A stretch of 26,850 bases of DNA from UBA7692 sp033578915 (GCA_033578915.1 JAVQWQ010000017.1:1-26850), one strand, 5' to 3'. Positions 7,269-15,854 are shown, counted from the first letter of the stretch. Numbers and translations are program-made. Notes: generated from the letters alone by a model not told the origin.

Positions 7269-8408
7269 TCAGTTTAGCGAACGAAAATATTCTTTTACAT
7301 TTTGAGCAATGTATCCAAACACCTCTTCATCAAATTCAGTATGAATCGGCAAAGAAACAGAATTCAGGCTATGCCATTCGCTGTAAGGGAAATCTCCCTT
7401 TTTCCATTTACCATCGGGGTTGTATGCTTTTTCAAGATGCAGAGGATGAGGGTAATATACCATTGTAGGGATGCCGCGCTGCTTTAGAAACTCGCGCAAA
7501 TCGTCTCTGTTGCCTTTAAAAATTTTCAAGGTGTATTGATGAAATACGTGTGTGGAATAAGGTGCTCTGTAAGGGACAGCGAGCTCAGGCATGCCAGAAA
7601 AGGCTTCATCGTAAAAATCAGCGACCCTTCTTCGTGCAGCAGCATATTCATCGAGATACTTTAGTTTGACATCGAGAACGGCAGCCTGAATACTGTCTAA
7701 GCGTGAGTTTACACCAACCATATCAAAATGATACTGTATGCGCTGACCATGATTAGCAATCATTCTTATTTTTTCGGCAAGCGTATCATCGTTACAAATC
7801 AAAGCACCTCCATCGCCATAACAGCCTAAATTTTTAGAAGGAAAAAATGAGGTGCACCCAATGAGCCCCATGGTACCGGCTTTCATGCGTTTACCGTCAG
7901 AAAAAATATATTCAGCCCCAATGGCTTGAGCCACGTCCTCTATCACATAAATTTTGTGCTCTTGTGCTATTTCAAGCAATGGCTCCATGTGCGCACATTG
8001 CCCATAAAGATGAACAGGAACAATTGCTTTGGTTCGCGGTGTTATAGCCTTTCGTACAGCATTTATATCAAGAGTAAAAGTTTTTTCATCAACTTCAACA
8101 AACACCGGAGTAAGCCTTAGCAGTGCTACCACTTCTACCGTTGCAGCATAGGTACAAGCCGGAGTAATAACCTCATCACCAGGCTGCAAATCCAGAGCCA
8201 TCATAGCTATTTGCAGCGCATCGGTTCCATTGCCGCAACCTATCACATGTTTGGCCCCTAAATATTTGGCCAGATTTTCTTCAAAGCGTTTTACTTGTGG
8301 CCCTTTAATAAAGGTAGCATTATCGATAACCTCCTGAATTCCGGCATCAATTTCAGACTTTATCTTTTGATACTGGCCTATCAAATCAACCATTTTAATT
8401 TCCTTCAC
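7269..8408 (-). CDS. DegT/DnrJ/EryC1 family PLP-dependent sugar aminotransferase, WbpE-like
   Basis: This 379-residue protein is a fold-type I aminotransferase of the DegT family. Residues GNGTDALQIAMMAL (59-72) bind cofactor phosphate, D158 and Q161 of EDVAQAIGA contact PLP, and K192 in SFFPSKNLGCYGDGG is the Schiff-base lysine. NSRLDSIQAAVL follows at about 235-246. By eye it is closest to WbpE-type enzymes, which aminate the 3-keto group of a UDP-2-acetamido-glucuronate; the exact substrate is inference. The start is a GTG at 8408 (KEIKMVDL aligns with the start of homologues), with an ATG five codons in at 8393 as the alternative. It is the first gene of the operon with ugd (15-bp gap) and yraN. 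No oxidase or acetyltransferase partner is adjacent. Confidence 0.88.
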   Translation of the reverse strand: MKEIKMVDLIGQYQKIKSEIDAGIQEVIDNATFIKGPQVKRFEENLAKYLGAKHVIGCGNGTDALQIAMMALDLQPGDEVITPACTYAATVEVVALLRLTPVFVEVDEKTFTLDINAVRKAITPRTKAIVPVHLYGQCAHMEPLLEIAQEHKIYVIEDVAQAIGAEYIFSDGKRMKAGTMGLIGCTSFFPSKNLGCYGDGGALICNDDTLAEKIRMIANHGQRIQYHFDMVGVNSRLDSIQAAVLDVKLKYLDEYAAARRRVADFYDEAFSGMPELAVPYRAPYSTHVFHQYTLKIFKGNRDDLREFLKQRGIPTMVYYPHPLHLEKAYNPDGKWKKGDFPYSEWHSLNSVSLPIHTEFDEEVFGYIAQNVKEYFRSLN

Positions 8409-8440
8409 CTGTAATATTTTTTAAACGGTGGCGAATATAA

Positions 8441-8448
8441 TAGATTTG
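8441..8448 (+). promoter_or_regulatory. Possible -7 promoter box for the outer-membrane protein gene
   Basis: TAGATTTG matches TAnnTTTG and lies 16 bp before the ATG at 8465, inside the 56-bp divergent gap with the aminotransferase gene. No well-spaced -33 TTG is present. Confidence 0.35.
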
Positions 8449-8464
8449 CCATGATGCTTAATTT

Positions 8465-9226
8465 ATGTGGTTGTTTTTGCCCTTATTTTTAATACTATTC
8501 ATCTTTGAAGCAAATGCTCAGTACGAAGATTTTACAGCTGATCGAAATTACTCATCCGCCTTTTTAATCGCTCCCTCCTATTCATATCAATTTGCTTTGG
8601 GAGATTTAGCTAAGCGATTTGGAGGAAATTCCAATATTGGCGCTACACTTACTTATCATTTTCTCAACCGCTGGCATATAGGAGTCGAGGGAGGTTTTCT
8701 ATTTGGAAACAATGTGCGGGAAAACACTATTTTAGACAGTCTTGCAACAGCAACCGATGGAAACTCCGCTAAATTCATCAACGCGCTGGATAATTCTTTG
8801 TTGAGTGTACAATTGCAGCAAAGAGGCTGGTGCGCAAAACTAATAGGCGGCAAAACCATAATTTTAAATAAAAAACAAGATGCGCTTAATCATTCCGGGT
8901 TGCTGGTACTGACAGGACTGGGTTTTTTGGAACATAAGATTCTGATTGATGTTAGCGAAGAAGTTCTTCCACAGCTTAATAAAACCTATCGCAAAGGATA
9001 CGACCGATTAACTAATGGATTTATGCTTTCACAATTTATTGGGGGCATACTTCTGAAACAAGGAAAATGGATCTCTTTCTACGCCGGAGTACAGGCAGAT
9101 GTAGCATTTACCAAAAACAGAAGGCCATGGAATTTTGATTTATATGCAGCTGACAAAAGCAACCGTATTGATATGCTGATTGGGTTAAAACTTGGTTGGG
9201 TTATCCCCGTTTCAGAAAGAAAATAG
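8465..9226 (+). CDS. Probable outer-membrane beta-barrel protein, conserved type, function unknown
   Basis: This 253-residue protein begins with a strongly hydrophobic signal peptide (residues 1-18, ending EANA before Q19). The mature part alternates hydrophobic and polar residues in barrel-like strands: SYSYQFALGDLAKRFG (about 38-53), NIGATLTYHF (56-65), HIGVEGGFLFG (70-80), and a closing strand IDMLIGLKLGWVIPV at about 235-249. The opening 'YQFALGDLAKRFG...G' followed by a short barrel resembles small Bacteroidota outer-membrane proteins of the porin/OmpW-like class; no specific family is assigned. The start is ATG 8465; an upstream ATG at 8451 is in another frame. It is transcribed divergently from the sugar operon and no function is suggested by neighbours. 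Confidence 0.75.
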   Translation: MWLFLPLFLILFIFEANAQYEDFTADRNYSSAFLIAPSYSYQFALGDLAKRFGGNSNIGATLTYHFLNRWHIGVEGGFLFGNNVRENTILDSLATATDGNSAKFINALDNSLLSVQLQQRGWCAKLIGGKTIILNKKQDALNHSGLLVLTGLGFLEHKILIDVSEEVLPQLNKTYRKGYDRLTNGFMLSQFIGGILLKQGKWISFYAGVQADVAFTKNRRPWNFDLYAADKSNRIDMLIGLKLGWVIPVSERK

Positions 9227-9316
9227 ATTAGCAAGACCACTTAACATAAAATTTACGTTCTTCTGGTCATTAATCTTTCAATATAAATTTATAATTGCGT
9301 TACTAACTTTTCAGTT

Positions 9317-11983
9317 ATGAAAAATTTTAAACTCCTTTTAACCTTATTTATATGTACCAGAATTTTTTCTCAGCCTTTTACTCCCGGGAACGTAGTAGTG
9401 GTAAGAATTGGAGACGGAAATAATCCGCTCTCTAATGCAGCACAACCTGTTTTTTTAGATGAATATGCTGCACTTACCGGACAACTTATTCAAAGCAAGG
9501 CGCTGCCCACTACAATCAGCGGTTCAAACCGCAGGCTTACTATGAGCGGTACCGCTACATCAGAAGGCGCACTAACACTTTCGGCAGACAAAAGATTTTT
9601 GTGCCTTGCGGGTTACGATACAACAGTAGGGGCAGCATCTATTGCAAGCGCACCGGCCGTTGGAAAAACAGTTGCTATCGTCAACTCAGCCGGTATTATC
9701 AATACATCAACTGGAATAACTGCCGGAAACGGATATAATGGGAATAATGTGCGTGGAGCAGTAACCAACGATGGCACAGGAGTGTGGATGAGCGGGGCCG
9801 GTTCAGGCGGAAGCGGTGGAACATACTACGTTCCTGCCAACAATTTTACTTCCGCTCCGGTGAAAATCAGCACAACACCTACCAACACCAGAACGGTAAA
9901 TATTCATGGAGGACAACTTTATGTATCTGCTGCATCCGGAACATTTTACGGTGTTAGCCAGGTGGGGAGCGGATTGCCAACCACAGGCGGGCAAATCACT
10001 TCACTACTTCCTGGCGTAAATGACAGTTCGGTCTATGCCTTTGTAGTCTTTGATGCAAGCACAACAGAGCCGGGAAATGATTTATTGTATCTTGCCGACG
10101 ACAGGACCGATAAAGGGGGCATTATAAAGTACAGCAAAGTTAACGGCACATGGACAAACAACGGCAAAATTGCTTCTTCCCGATCCATGCGCGGTTTAGC
10201 GCTACTCAATGCCTGTGGCAAGATTAGAGGCTATGTGTCTTCTCAAGATACAATTTACACATTTATTGATAATGCCGGCTACAACCAACCATTAAATGCT
10301 TCACTGACAGCGCTTGTATCTGTACCATTAAATTCAGTATTCAGAGGAATAGCCTTTGCTCCAAACACACAAGATCCTATACCACCTGTAGCAACATTAT
10401 CAAGCTCTTCTCCGGTAAAATGCTTTGGCGCATCTAATGGCAGCGCTACTATTTCTGTAACCGGAGGAACCGGCTCTCTCTCATATCTTTGGAGCGACAA
10501 CGGCACCGGAGCTACCAGAAATAATTTAGGCATTGGCACTTATAGCGTTACTGTTACTGATCAACTCGGATGTACTTCAGTAGTAAATAATATTTCAATC
10601 ACTCAGCCTCCGGCTCTTAATGTATCCACTAATGCCACACCAGTTAGTTGCTTTGGACAAAGCAACGGTTCAATCACTTTGAATGTCAGTGGAGGTACAC
10701 CAAACTATTCCTTTAACTGGAGTGGAGGAAGCAACATTAATTTATCAGCGGGAGTTTATTCAGTAACTGTTACTGATGCAAATGGCTGCACAGTTGTGAA
10801 AACAGACACCGTAAAACAGCCATCACAGCTTGTAGTCAATGCCACAAAGGGCAATGTTACTTGTGCCAGTACTAATAATGGATTTATCAACCTGAATCCA
10901 ACAGGAGGCAATGGCGGATATACTTTTTTGTGGAACGACAACAATACTCAGCAAAACAGAAATAATTTAACTGCAGGTATTTATGCTGTTACGATAACAG
11001 ATTCTAAAGGTTGTACAGCAACCCGCCAAGATACTATTCTTCAAACAGCAAGCCTCAACGTCAGCGGCAACGTCAGTTCCATTACTTGTTTTGGCGCGAA
11101 CAATGGGTCTATAGTAGTATCTGCAACAGGCGGCAGTGGCAACTATACCTTTAATTGGTCAAATGGTGCAACCGGTGTTAATCTCTCCAACTTATCTCCG
11201 GGCACTTACACCGTTACTGTTGATGACGGCAATAATTGTACAGGAACAGGCAGCTTTACGATTATCCAGCCTGACTCGATAGGTATAACTGCAACTGTTG
11301 TTAACCCCAATTGCTTTGGGGGCACCGGCTCTGTGACATTGACCTTATCAGGTGGCACTGGAAACCTTAATGCGGCATGGAGCAATAACGCCAATCCTTC
11401 AGCACTTGCCGCAGGCACCTATACTGTAACAGTAAGTGACGTAAACGGGTGCACAAACACACGAACCTTTACCTTAACCCAACCTGATTCATTAAAAATT
11501 TCCGCAACGATAACAAATGCCAGCGCTAATGGCGCCAGCGATGGATCAATTATATTAACTGTAAGTGGCGGCACTCCGAATTATGATTATGATTGGAGTA
11601 ACAATGCTACTACCAAAGACCTGATTAATATTTCTGCGGGAACCTACACTGTAACGGTAACAGACGACAAAGGATGTACTAAAACCGCCACATTCGTCGT
11701 ATCGCAACCTTCCGGCATTGGAAAAGCCGGTGAAAGAAGTCCTATTATAGCACTGAACATTTCTGGAAAAAAGATTCAACTTATGCTTGAAGAAAGTGTG
11801 AAATTCGAAGATAATATCATTACTGTTTACAACATGCAAGGCCAGAAATTTTATTCCATAGAAACAAAGAATTTGCTGACCAAAAACATTTCAATAGACC
11901 TATCATACGTTCCTGAAGGCCTTTATTTCCTTACTTTAAATGGAAAATCCTTACAGCATACCGTAAAATTTATTTTAAAATAA
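9317..11983 (+). CDS. Secreted SprB-repeat protein with T9SS C-terminal sorting domain
   Basis: This 888-residue protein has a signal peptide (residues 1-19, ending IFSQ). Residues about 20-355 form a beta-rich, Gly/Ser-rich domain with propeller-like features (GDGNNPLSNAAQPVFLDEY near 33-51), seen in other secreted proteins of the phylum. Residues 359-801 contain six SprB-type repeats of 71-76 residues. Residues about 809-888 are a type A T9SS sorting domain with the YNMQGQKFYS and GLYFLTLNG strands. It should cross the inner membrane by Sec and the outer membrane by T9SS, then be released or anchored at the surface. SprB repeats occur in gliding adhesins, but this protein is far shorter than SprB. 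Its stop is 6 bp before the HIT gene, so some co-transcription is likely. Confidence 0.9.
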   Translation: MKNFKLLLTLFICTRIFSQPFTPGNVVVVRIGDGNNPLSNAAQPVFLDEYAALTGQLIQSKALPTTISGSNRRLTMSGTATSEGALTLSADKRFLCLAGYDTTVGAASIASAPAVGKTVAIVNSAGIINTSTGITAGNGYNGNNVRGAVTNDGTGVWMSGAGSGGSGGTYYVPANNFTSAPVKISTTPTNTRTVNIHGGQLYVSAASGTFYGVSQVGSGLPTTGGQITSLLPGVNDSSVYAFVVFDASTTEPGNDLLYLADDRTDKGGIIKYSKVNGTWTNNGKIASSRSMRGLALLNACGKIRGYVSSQDTIYTFIDNAGYNQPLNASLTALVSVPLNSVFRGIAFAPNTQDPIPPVATLSSSSPVKCFGASNGSATISVTGGTGSLSYLWSDNGTGATRNNLGIGTYSVTVTDQLGCTSVVNNISITQPPALNVSTNATPVSCFGQSNGSITLNVSGGTPNYSFNWSGGSNINLSAGVYSVTVTDANGCTVVKTDTVKQPSQLVVNATKGNVTCASTNNGFINLNPTGGNGGYTFLWNDNNTQQNRNNLTAGIYAVTITDSKGCTATRQDTILQTASLNVSGNVSSITCFGANNGSIVVSATGGSGNYTFNWSNGATGVNLSNLSPGTYTVTVDDGNNCTGTGSFTIIQPDSIGITATVVNPNCFGGTGSVTLTLSGGTGNLNAAWSNNANPSALAAGTYTVTVSDVNGCTNTRTFTLTQPDSLKISATITNASANGASDGSIILTVSGGTPNYDYDWSNNATTKDLINISAGTYTVTVTDDKGCTKTATFVVSQPSGIGKAGERSPIIALNISGKKIQLMLEESVKFEDNIITVYNMQGQKFYSIETKNLLTKNISIDLSYVPEGLYFLTLNGKSLQHTVKFILK
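10391..11719 (+). repeat. Six in-frame SprB-type protein repeats
   Basis: The repeats start at residues 359, 435, 506, 581, 656 and 727 and end at 801. Each follows the pattern CFGxxNGS, then SGGTxxYxxxWS, LxxGTYTVTVTD, xxGCT and QP. Each of the first five has two cysteines, one near the start and one near the end. The sixth has lost the first cysteine (NASANGASDGS) but kept the second (KGCTK). DNA identity between copies is low, so these are old, diverged domain duplications rather than recent tandem DNA repeats. Confidence 0.9.
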
Positions 11984-11989
11984 AGACAT

Positions 11990-12388
11990 ATGCCCTCCAT
12001 TTTCTCTAAAATCGTAGCGGGAGAAATTCCATGCTACAAGGTTGCAGAAGATGATAAACACCTGGCATTTTTGGATATTTTCCCTTTAGCCAAAGGACAT
12101 ACATTAGTAATACCTAAAAAAGAAATAGATAAATATTTTGATTTAGAGGATGACTTATTTGTGTCCCTGAATGTATTCGCAAAAAAGGTAGCTATCGCCA
12201 TAGAAAAAACCATTCCCTGCCTTCGTGTTGGTATGGCAGTAGTAGGGCTGGAAGTTCCGCACGCCCATATTCATCTGGTACCACTAAACAGTATGAAAGA
12301 CCTGGATTTTTTTAAACCAAAGTTACAATTAACTCCCGATGAAATGAGAGAAATATCAAGAGCTATTTCACAAAATATTTCTCTTTAG
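11990..12388 (+). CDS. HIT family hydrolase
   Basis: The 132 residues form a complete HIT-domain protein. It opens SIFSKIVAGEIPCYKVAED (3-21), as in HinT/Hit-type proteins, has the conserved GHTLVIPKK block (36-44), and ends with the active-site histidine triad HAHIHLVPL (His91, His93, His95). The family hydrolyses nucleoside phosphoramidates or nucleotidyl conjugates such as AMP-lysine; the true substrate is not shown by the sequence. It is cytoplasmic with no signal peptide. It lies 6 bp after the T9SS-secreted protein gene and 62 bp before the next gene. It is a widely conserved housekeeping-type gene, so the link to the secreted protein is probably positional. Confidence 0.92.
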   Translation: MPSIFSKIVAGEIPCYKVAEDDKHLAFLDIFPLAKGHTLVIPKKEIDKYFDLEDDLFVSLNVFAKKVAIAIEKTIPCLRVGMAVVGLEVPHAHIHLVPLNSMKDLDFFKPKLQLTPDEMREISRAISQNISL

Positions 12389-12450
12389 TTTTTGAAGATA
12401 TTTCTGCAAGTAAAACTCTTTTCGTAGAAACTTTTACTATACTTGTGTAA

Positions 12451-12984
12451 ATGGATAACAATTTTCTGATCAGTGTTTTGTTGTCAACCATACCGGCCTT
12501 GCTGGTTTTTCTCACTGCTTATATTGTTTTCAAGCAACAAATTCGCAGAGAGCTTGAAACTAAATTGCTTGATTTAAAACTAAAAGACAGCAAAGAAATT
12601 AAAATGCTACGTTTACAAGCCTATGAGAGACTTGCGCTGTTTCTCGAACGTATCTCTCCCTACTCGCTCATAGGGCGTTGTATGGAACAAGATATGATTA
12701 GCCAGGAGTTGCAATACGCGATAGTCAAGACTATCAGAGCTGAGTTTGAACACAATCTCTCACAACAGATTTATGTAAGCGACAATTGTTGGAATTTAGT
12801 TGTACAAGCCAAAGACGAAATCATAAAAACGATCAATCTGGTTAGCGCTCAATTACCCCCCGATGCATCAGCGCAGGAGTTGAGTAGAGTAATTATTCAG
12901 GCTGTAGCCAATGCGAATGTTCCGCTTCCTACTCAGCAAGCTCTTGAATTTTTAAAGATGGAAGTGAGAAGTCTGTTCAATTAA
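12451..12984 (+). CDS. Conserved membrane-anchored protein of Bacteroidota, function unknown
   Basis: This 177-residue protein has one N-terminal transmembrane segment (about residues 7-27), followed by a charged helix (29-52, likely coiled coil) and the block MLRLQAYERLALFLERISPYSL (about 52-73, given in part), a recognisable signature of a conserved uncharacterised Bacteroidota family. The remainder is helical with no catalytic motif. The N-in/C-out arrangement cannot be fixed; the basic residues after the segment favour a cytoplasmic C-terminal part. Its stop lies 4 bp before the start of the GGGPS-family gene, so the two are probably cotranscribed and translationally linked, suggesting but not proving a membrane-lipid connection. 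I do not recognise a function. Confidence 0.8.
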   Translation: MDNNFLISVLLSTIPALLVFLTAYIVFKQQIRRELETKLLDLKLKDSKEIKMLRLQAYERLALFLERISPYSLIGRCMEQDMISQELQYAIVKTIRAEFEHNLSQQIYVSDNCWNLVVQAKDEIIKTINLVSAQLPPDASAQELSRVIIQAVANANVPLPTQQALEFLKMEVRSLFN

Positions 12985-12988
12985 AAAT

Positions 12989-13717
12989 ATGGACATACTG
13001 AAGTCTTTTAGCGATGGAAGAAAAAAAGTAGCTGTATTGATTGACCCGGACAATTATTCTGAATCATCCTTAAAAAAAATCATATCGTTATCCTCGCTCG
13101 GCCACGTAGCATATTATTTTGTAGGTGGGAGTCTTTTGCACAACAACAAGTTTGAAGAAACGATTACTTTTCTAAAATCAAATAGCTGCTTACCAGTTGT
13201 AATATTTCCAGGCAGCAGCTTTCAGGTAAGCAAGCAAGCCGATGCTATTCTTTTTCTTAGTTTAGTTAGCGGCCGTAACCCTGAATATCTCATCGGGCAA
13301 CAGGTAGTAGCTGCTCCAGCCGTAAAAAATGCAGGAATAGAAGTTATACCCACTGCTTATCTGTTAATTGATGGTGGGAAAATCTCTACTACTGCTTACA
13401 TTACTCAAACTTTACCTATACCTGCCGGCAAACCTCAGATTGCCGTAACAACAGCCCTTGCAGCGTATTACATGGGCATGAAAGCTGTTTATCTAGAAGC
13501 AGGCAGTGGAGCAAAAGTTCCCGTATATCAAGAGGTTATAGCTGCCGTGAAAAAAGAAATTCCTTTGCCGCTTATTGTTGGAGGTGGCATATCCTCTAGC
13601 GAACAACTATCTAAAGCATTTGAGGCAGGTGCTGATGTTGTTGTAATCGGAAATGCTCTGGAAGAAAATCCCGAATTGCTAAAAGAGTTTCTCAGCTCAA
13701 AAAATAATTGGATGTGA
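12989..13717 (+). CDS. Geranylgeranylglyceryl/heptaprenylglyceryl phosphate synthase family protein
   Basis: This complete 242-residue TIM-barrel protein carries the GGGPS/PcrB landmarks: LIDPDNY (17-23) with the metal- and substrate-binding aspartate, SGRNPEYLIGQQVV (94-107), IPTAYLLIDGG (120-130), VYLEAGSGA (167-175), and phosphate-gripping loops VGGGIS (197-202) and VIGNALEE (219-226). The family joins a polyprenyl diphosphate to sn-glycerol-1-phosphate, the first step of archaeal ether lipids. Bacteroidota have their own group, and members from Chitinophaga and Flavobacterium relatives have been studied as GGGPS, but the downstream lipid remains poorly known. No G1P dehydrogenase or second prenyltransferase is next to it. 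It follows the membrane-anchored protein gene by 4 bp. Confidence 0.9.
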   Translation: MDILKSFSDGRKKVAVLIDPDNYSESSLKKIISLSSLGHVAYYFVGGSLLHNNKFEETITFLKSNSCLPVVIFPGSSFQVSKQADAILFLSLVSGRNPEYLIGQQVVAAPAVKNAGIEVIPTAYLLIDGGKISTTAYITQTLPIPAGKPQIAVTTALAAYYMGMKAVYLEAGSGAKVPVYQEVIAAVKKEIPLPLIVGGGISSSEQLSKAFEAGADVVVIGNALEENPELLKEFLSSKNNWM

Positions 13718-13831
13718 TAATTAAAACTCAACTGATATCTTAATCACTACTCTGGATTCATGCATCAGAAATTGTGAATTAACTATTAATTAATGTATTA
13801 TAGGATAACATTGTTTTATAAAACCAATATC

Positions 13832-14527
13832 ATGCCCATAAAACTTGCTGTTTTTGACATGGCAGGCACAACTGTGGAAGACAAAGATTTTGTTGCAGAA
13901 GCGCTTGTACATGCCTTCAAAAATCAAGGCCTATTCATTTCCGCTAAGCACGCAAATTCAAAGATGGGTATGCCTAAACCTGTTGCTATTCGCGAGCTTT
14001 TAGAGGAGATCTACGAAGAAACTCCTGAAAACTTAGAATTGCTTACCGATACTATTCATAAAGACTTTTGTAATCTTATGATTGACTTTTATAAAAATCA
14101 TCCATCGGTAAAAGGGAAAACTAATGCGGTCAGAACGATGCTGGCGCTCAAAAATGCAGGAATAAAAGTTGCATTAGACACAGGTTTTTCAAAACGAATT
14201 GCCGGGACTATCATAGAGCGTTTAGGATGGGATGTACAGCAGGTTATTGATTTTTACGTGGCCAGCGATGAGGTGGAGCGCGGCAGGCCGTATCCCGATT
14301 TGATTTATAAAGCTATGGAACTTGCACAGGTAGATAACCCTTCAGAAGTTGCTAAAATAGGAGACACCCAAAGCGATTTGCAGCAAGGCACCTCTGCAGG
14401 TTGTAAGTTAGTCATCGGAGTTACAACAGGCGCACAGCCTAGAAATATACTTGAAAACGCTCCGCACACACATTTGGTCGAGGACTTGTATGAAGTAGTA
14501 GATATCATCATGAAAGAACAAACTTGA
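13832..14527 (+). CDS. Phosphonatase-like HAD hydrolase (PhnX-like, TIGR03351 type)
   Basis: From the ATG at 13832 the protein has 231 residues; an in-frame ATG 13 codons earlier (13793) adds a tail (MYYRITLFYK...) with no counterpart in PhnX, so the later start is preferred. Motif I is FDMAGTT with nucleophile Asp9, the DxAGT form special to phosphonatases rather than DxDxT. The cap-domain lysine that forms a Schiff base with the aldehyde is kept: Lys49 in SKMGMPKPVA, at almost the same spacing from the aspartate as Lys53 and Asp12 of Bacillus cereus PhnX. Motif II is DTGFSKR, the arginine-type third motif is ERGRPYPD, and motif IV is KIGDTQSDLQQG. The predicted reaction is C-P cleavage of phosphonoacetaldehyde, or a close analogue, to aldehyde plus phosphate. 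It heads a cassette with a transporter and an FAD oxidoreductase. Confidence 0.88.
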   Translation: MPIKLAVFDMAGTTVEDKDFVAEALVHAFKNQGLFISAKHANSKMGMPKPVAIRELLEEIYEETPENLELLTDTIHKDFCNLMIDFYKNHPSVKGKTNAVRTMLALKNAGIKVALDTGFSKRIAGTIIERLGWDVQQVIDFYVASDEVERGRPYPDLIYKAMELAQVDNPSEVAKIGDTQSDLQQGTSAGCKLVIGVTTGAQPRNILENAPHTHLVEDLYEVVDIIMKEQT

Positions 14528-14603
14528 GAATAAAAGATTAGTAATACAGCTATTTAAAATTATTTATCTGGCATCACTAAGAGTATCATACTTCGAAAAG
14601 TAT

Positions 14604-15854
14604 TTGCAGCAAAAAAAAATTTTGCTGCCCATCTATGCCGGTATAGTAGCTTTCCTCACATACTCGTGCATGTATGCTTTTAGAAAACCGTACACTGCAG
14701 CCACCTTTGAGTCAGTTTCAGTATTTGCAATAAACTATAAGGTTCTGCTGGTTATTGCTCAATTAATAGGATACACATTAAGTAAATTCCTTGGAATAAA
14801 AGTTATTTCTGAATTAAAAACTCATCAACGTGCCTTAGGTATCATTGGCCTGATATTTCTGGCATGGCTAGCCTTACTGCTATTCGCAATTACGCCTCCT
14901 GCTATTGGCATTATGTGTATCTTTTTAAATGGAATACCATTAGGGCTGATATGGGGATTGGTATTTAGCTATCTGGAGGGGAGAAAAACAACTGAACTAA
15001 TGGGAGCGATACTAACGGTGAGCTTCATTTTTTCATCCGGATTTGTAAAGAGTGTAGGGAAATGGTTGATGGTACATTTTGGCATCAGTGAATTTTATAT
15101 GCCGTTTTTAATAGGAGCTATTTTTTTCTTACCAATAGTATTTTTTGTCTTCCTCCTTGAACAAATACCAGACCCCAGCGATGAAGACAAAAAGCTTCGT
15201 GCACCGCGCCCTCCTATGACGGCCGGCCAGCGCAAAGCTTTTCTTGAATCTTTTTTACCGGGCATCACCGTACTTGTTATCACTTATATACTGCTCACTG
15301 TGGTGCGCGACTTTAGAGATAACTTTGCCGCTGATATATGGAACGAAAACGGATATGGCAAAGCTCCGGCTATTTTCACCATAACAGAAATTCCGGCCTC
15401 ATTAATCATTCTAATTATGATGAGCCTGCTCATTATTGAAAAAAATAATTTCAAAGCGCTGAGGATAAATCACATCATGATTCTCACAGGCTTTGGAATA
15501 GCCTTGATGGCTACTTTGGCATTTATGCTCAAATTCATTTCACCGGTAATCTGGATGACCCTCAACGGCCTTGGACTTTATCTGGGTTACGTGCCGTTTA
15601 ACTGCATGCTCTTTGAAAGATTAATTGCCGCTTTCAAAAAACCAGCTAATGTCGGATTTTTAATGTATATAGCTGATTCATTCGGTTATCTGGGGAGTAT
15701 CGCTGTTTTATTATACAAGGAATTTGGCGAACATCAAACCGGCTGGACGGATTTTTTTATTACAATGCTCTTAGGTATAAGCATTATTGGGCTTTTATGT
15801 ACTTTATTTAGCCAGATTTATTTTGAAAAACAGAAAAAGTTTTATCAGCAATAA
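14604..15854 (+). CDS. MFS-like transporter, DUF5690-type
   Basis: This 416-residue protein has about 12 hydrophobic segments and no soluble domain. It begins LLPIYAGIVAFLTYSCMYAF followed by RKPYTAATFE, reminiscent of organophosphate:phosphate antiporters (GlpT/UhpT) near the first helix and typical of the Bacteroidota DUF5690 group. The start is a TTG at 14604; no ATG or GTG occurs upstream in frame before the previous gene's end, and the first internal ATG (codon 23) would cut the first helix, so TTG initiation is the best reading. A charged cytoplasmic loop (about 190-215, PDPSDEDKKLRAPRPP) separates the two halves. It lies 76 bp after the phosphonatase-like gene and 30 bp before the FAD oxidoreductase gene, so the likely substrate is the phosphonate that those enzymes degrade. 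This is inferred from context. Confidence 0.82.
   Translation: MQQKKILLPIYAGIVAFLTYSCMYAFRKPYTAATFESVSVFAINYKVLLVIAQLIGYTLSKFLGIKVISELKTHQRALGIIGLIFLAWLALLLFAITPPAIGIMCIFLNGIPLGLIWGLVFSYLEGRKTTELMGAILTVSFIFSSGFVKSVGKWLMVHFGISEFYMPFLIGAIFFLPIVFFVFLLEQIPDPSDEDKKLRAPRPPMTAGQRKAFLESFLPGITVLVITYILLTVVRDFRDNFAADIWNENGYGKAPAIFTITEIPASLIILIMMSLLIIEKNNFKALRINHIMILTGFGIALMATLAFMLKFISPVIWMTLNGLGLYLGYVPFNCMLFERLIAAFKKPANVGFLMYIADSFGYLGSIAVLLYKEFGEHQTGWTDFFITMLLGISIIGLLCTLFSQIYFEKQKKFYQQ

Noticed and set aside
10391..11719. Regularly spaced similar segments that could be taken for a CRISPR or DNA repeat array
   Set aside because: The units are about 213-230 bp, diverged at DNA level and fully in frame as SprB protein domains.
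9803..11839. Several minus-strand frames of 60-95 codons inside the SprB-repeat gene
   Set aside because: They mirror the low-complexity repeat coding on the plus strand and have no protein-like features or spacing of their own.
13793..13831. Longer N-terminus for the phosphonatase-like protein starting at 13793
   Set aside because: The extra 13 residues have no counterpart before the motif I strand of PhnX relatives, and the ATG at 13832 gives the expected spacing.
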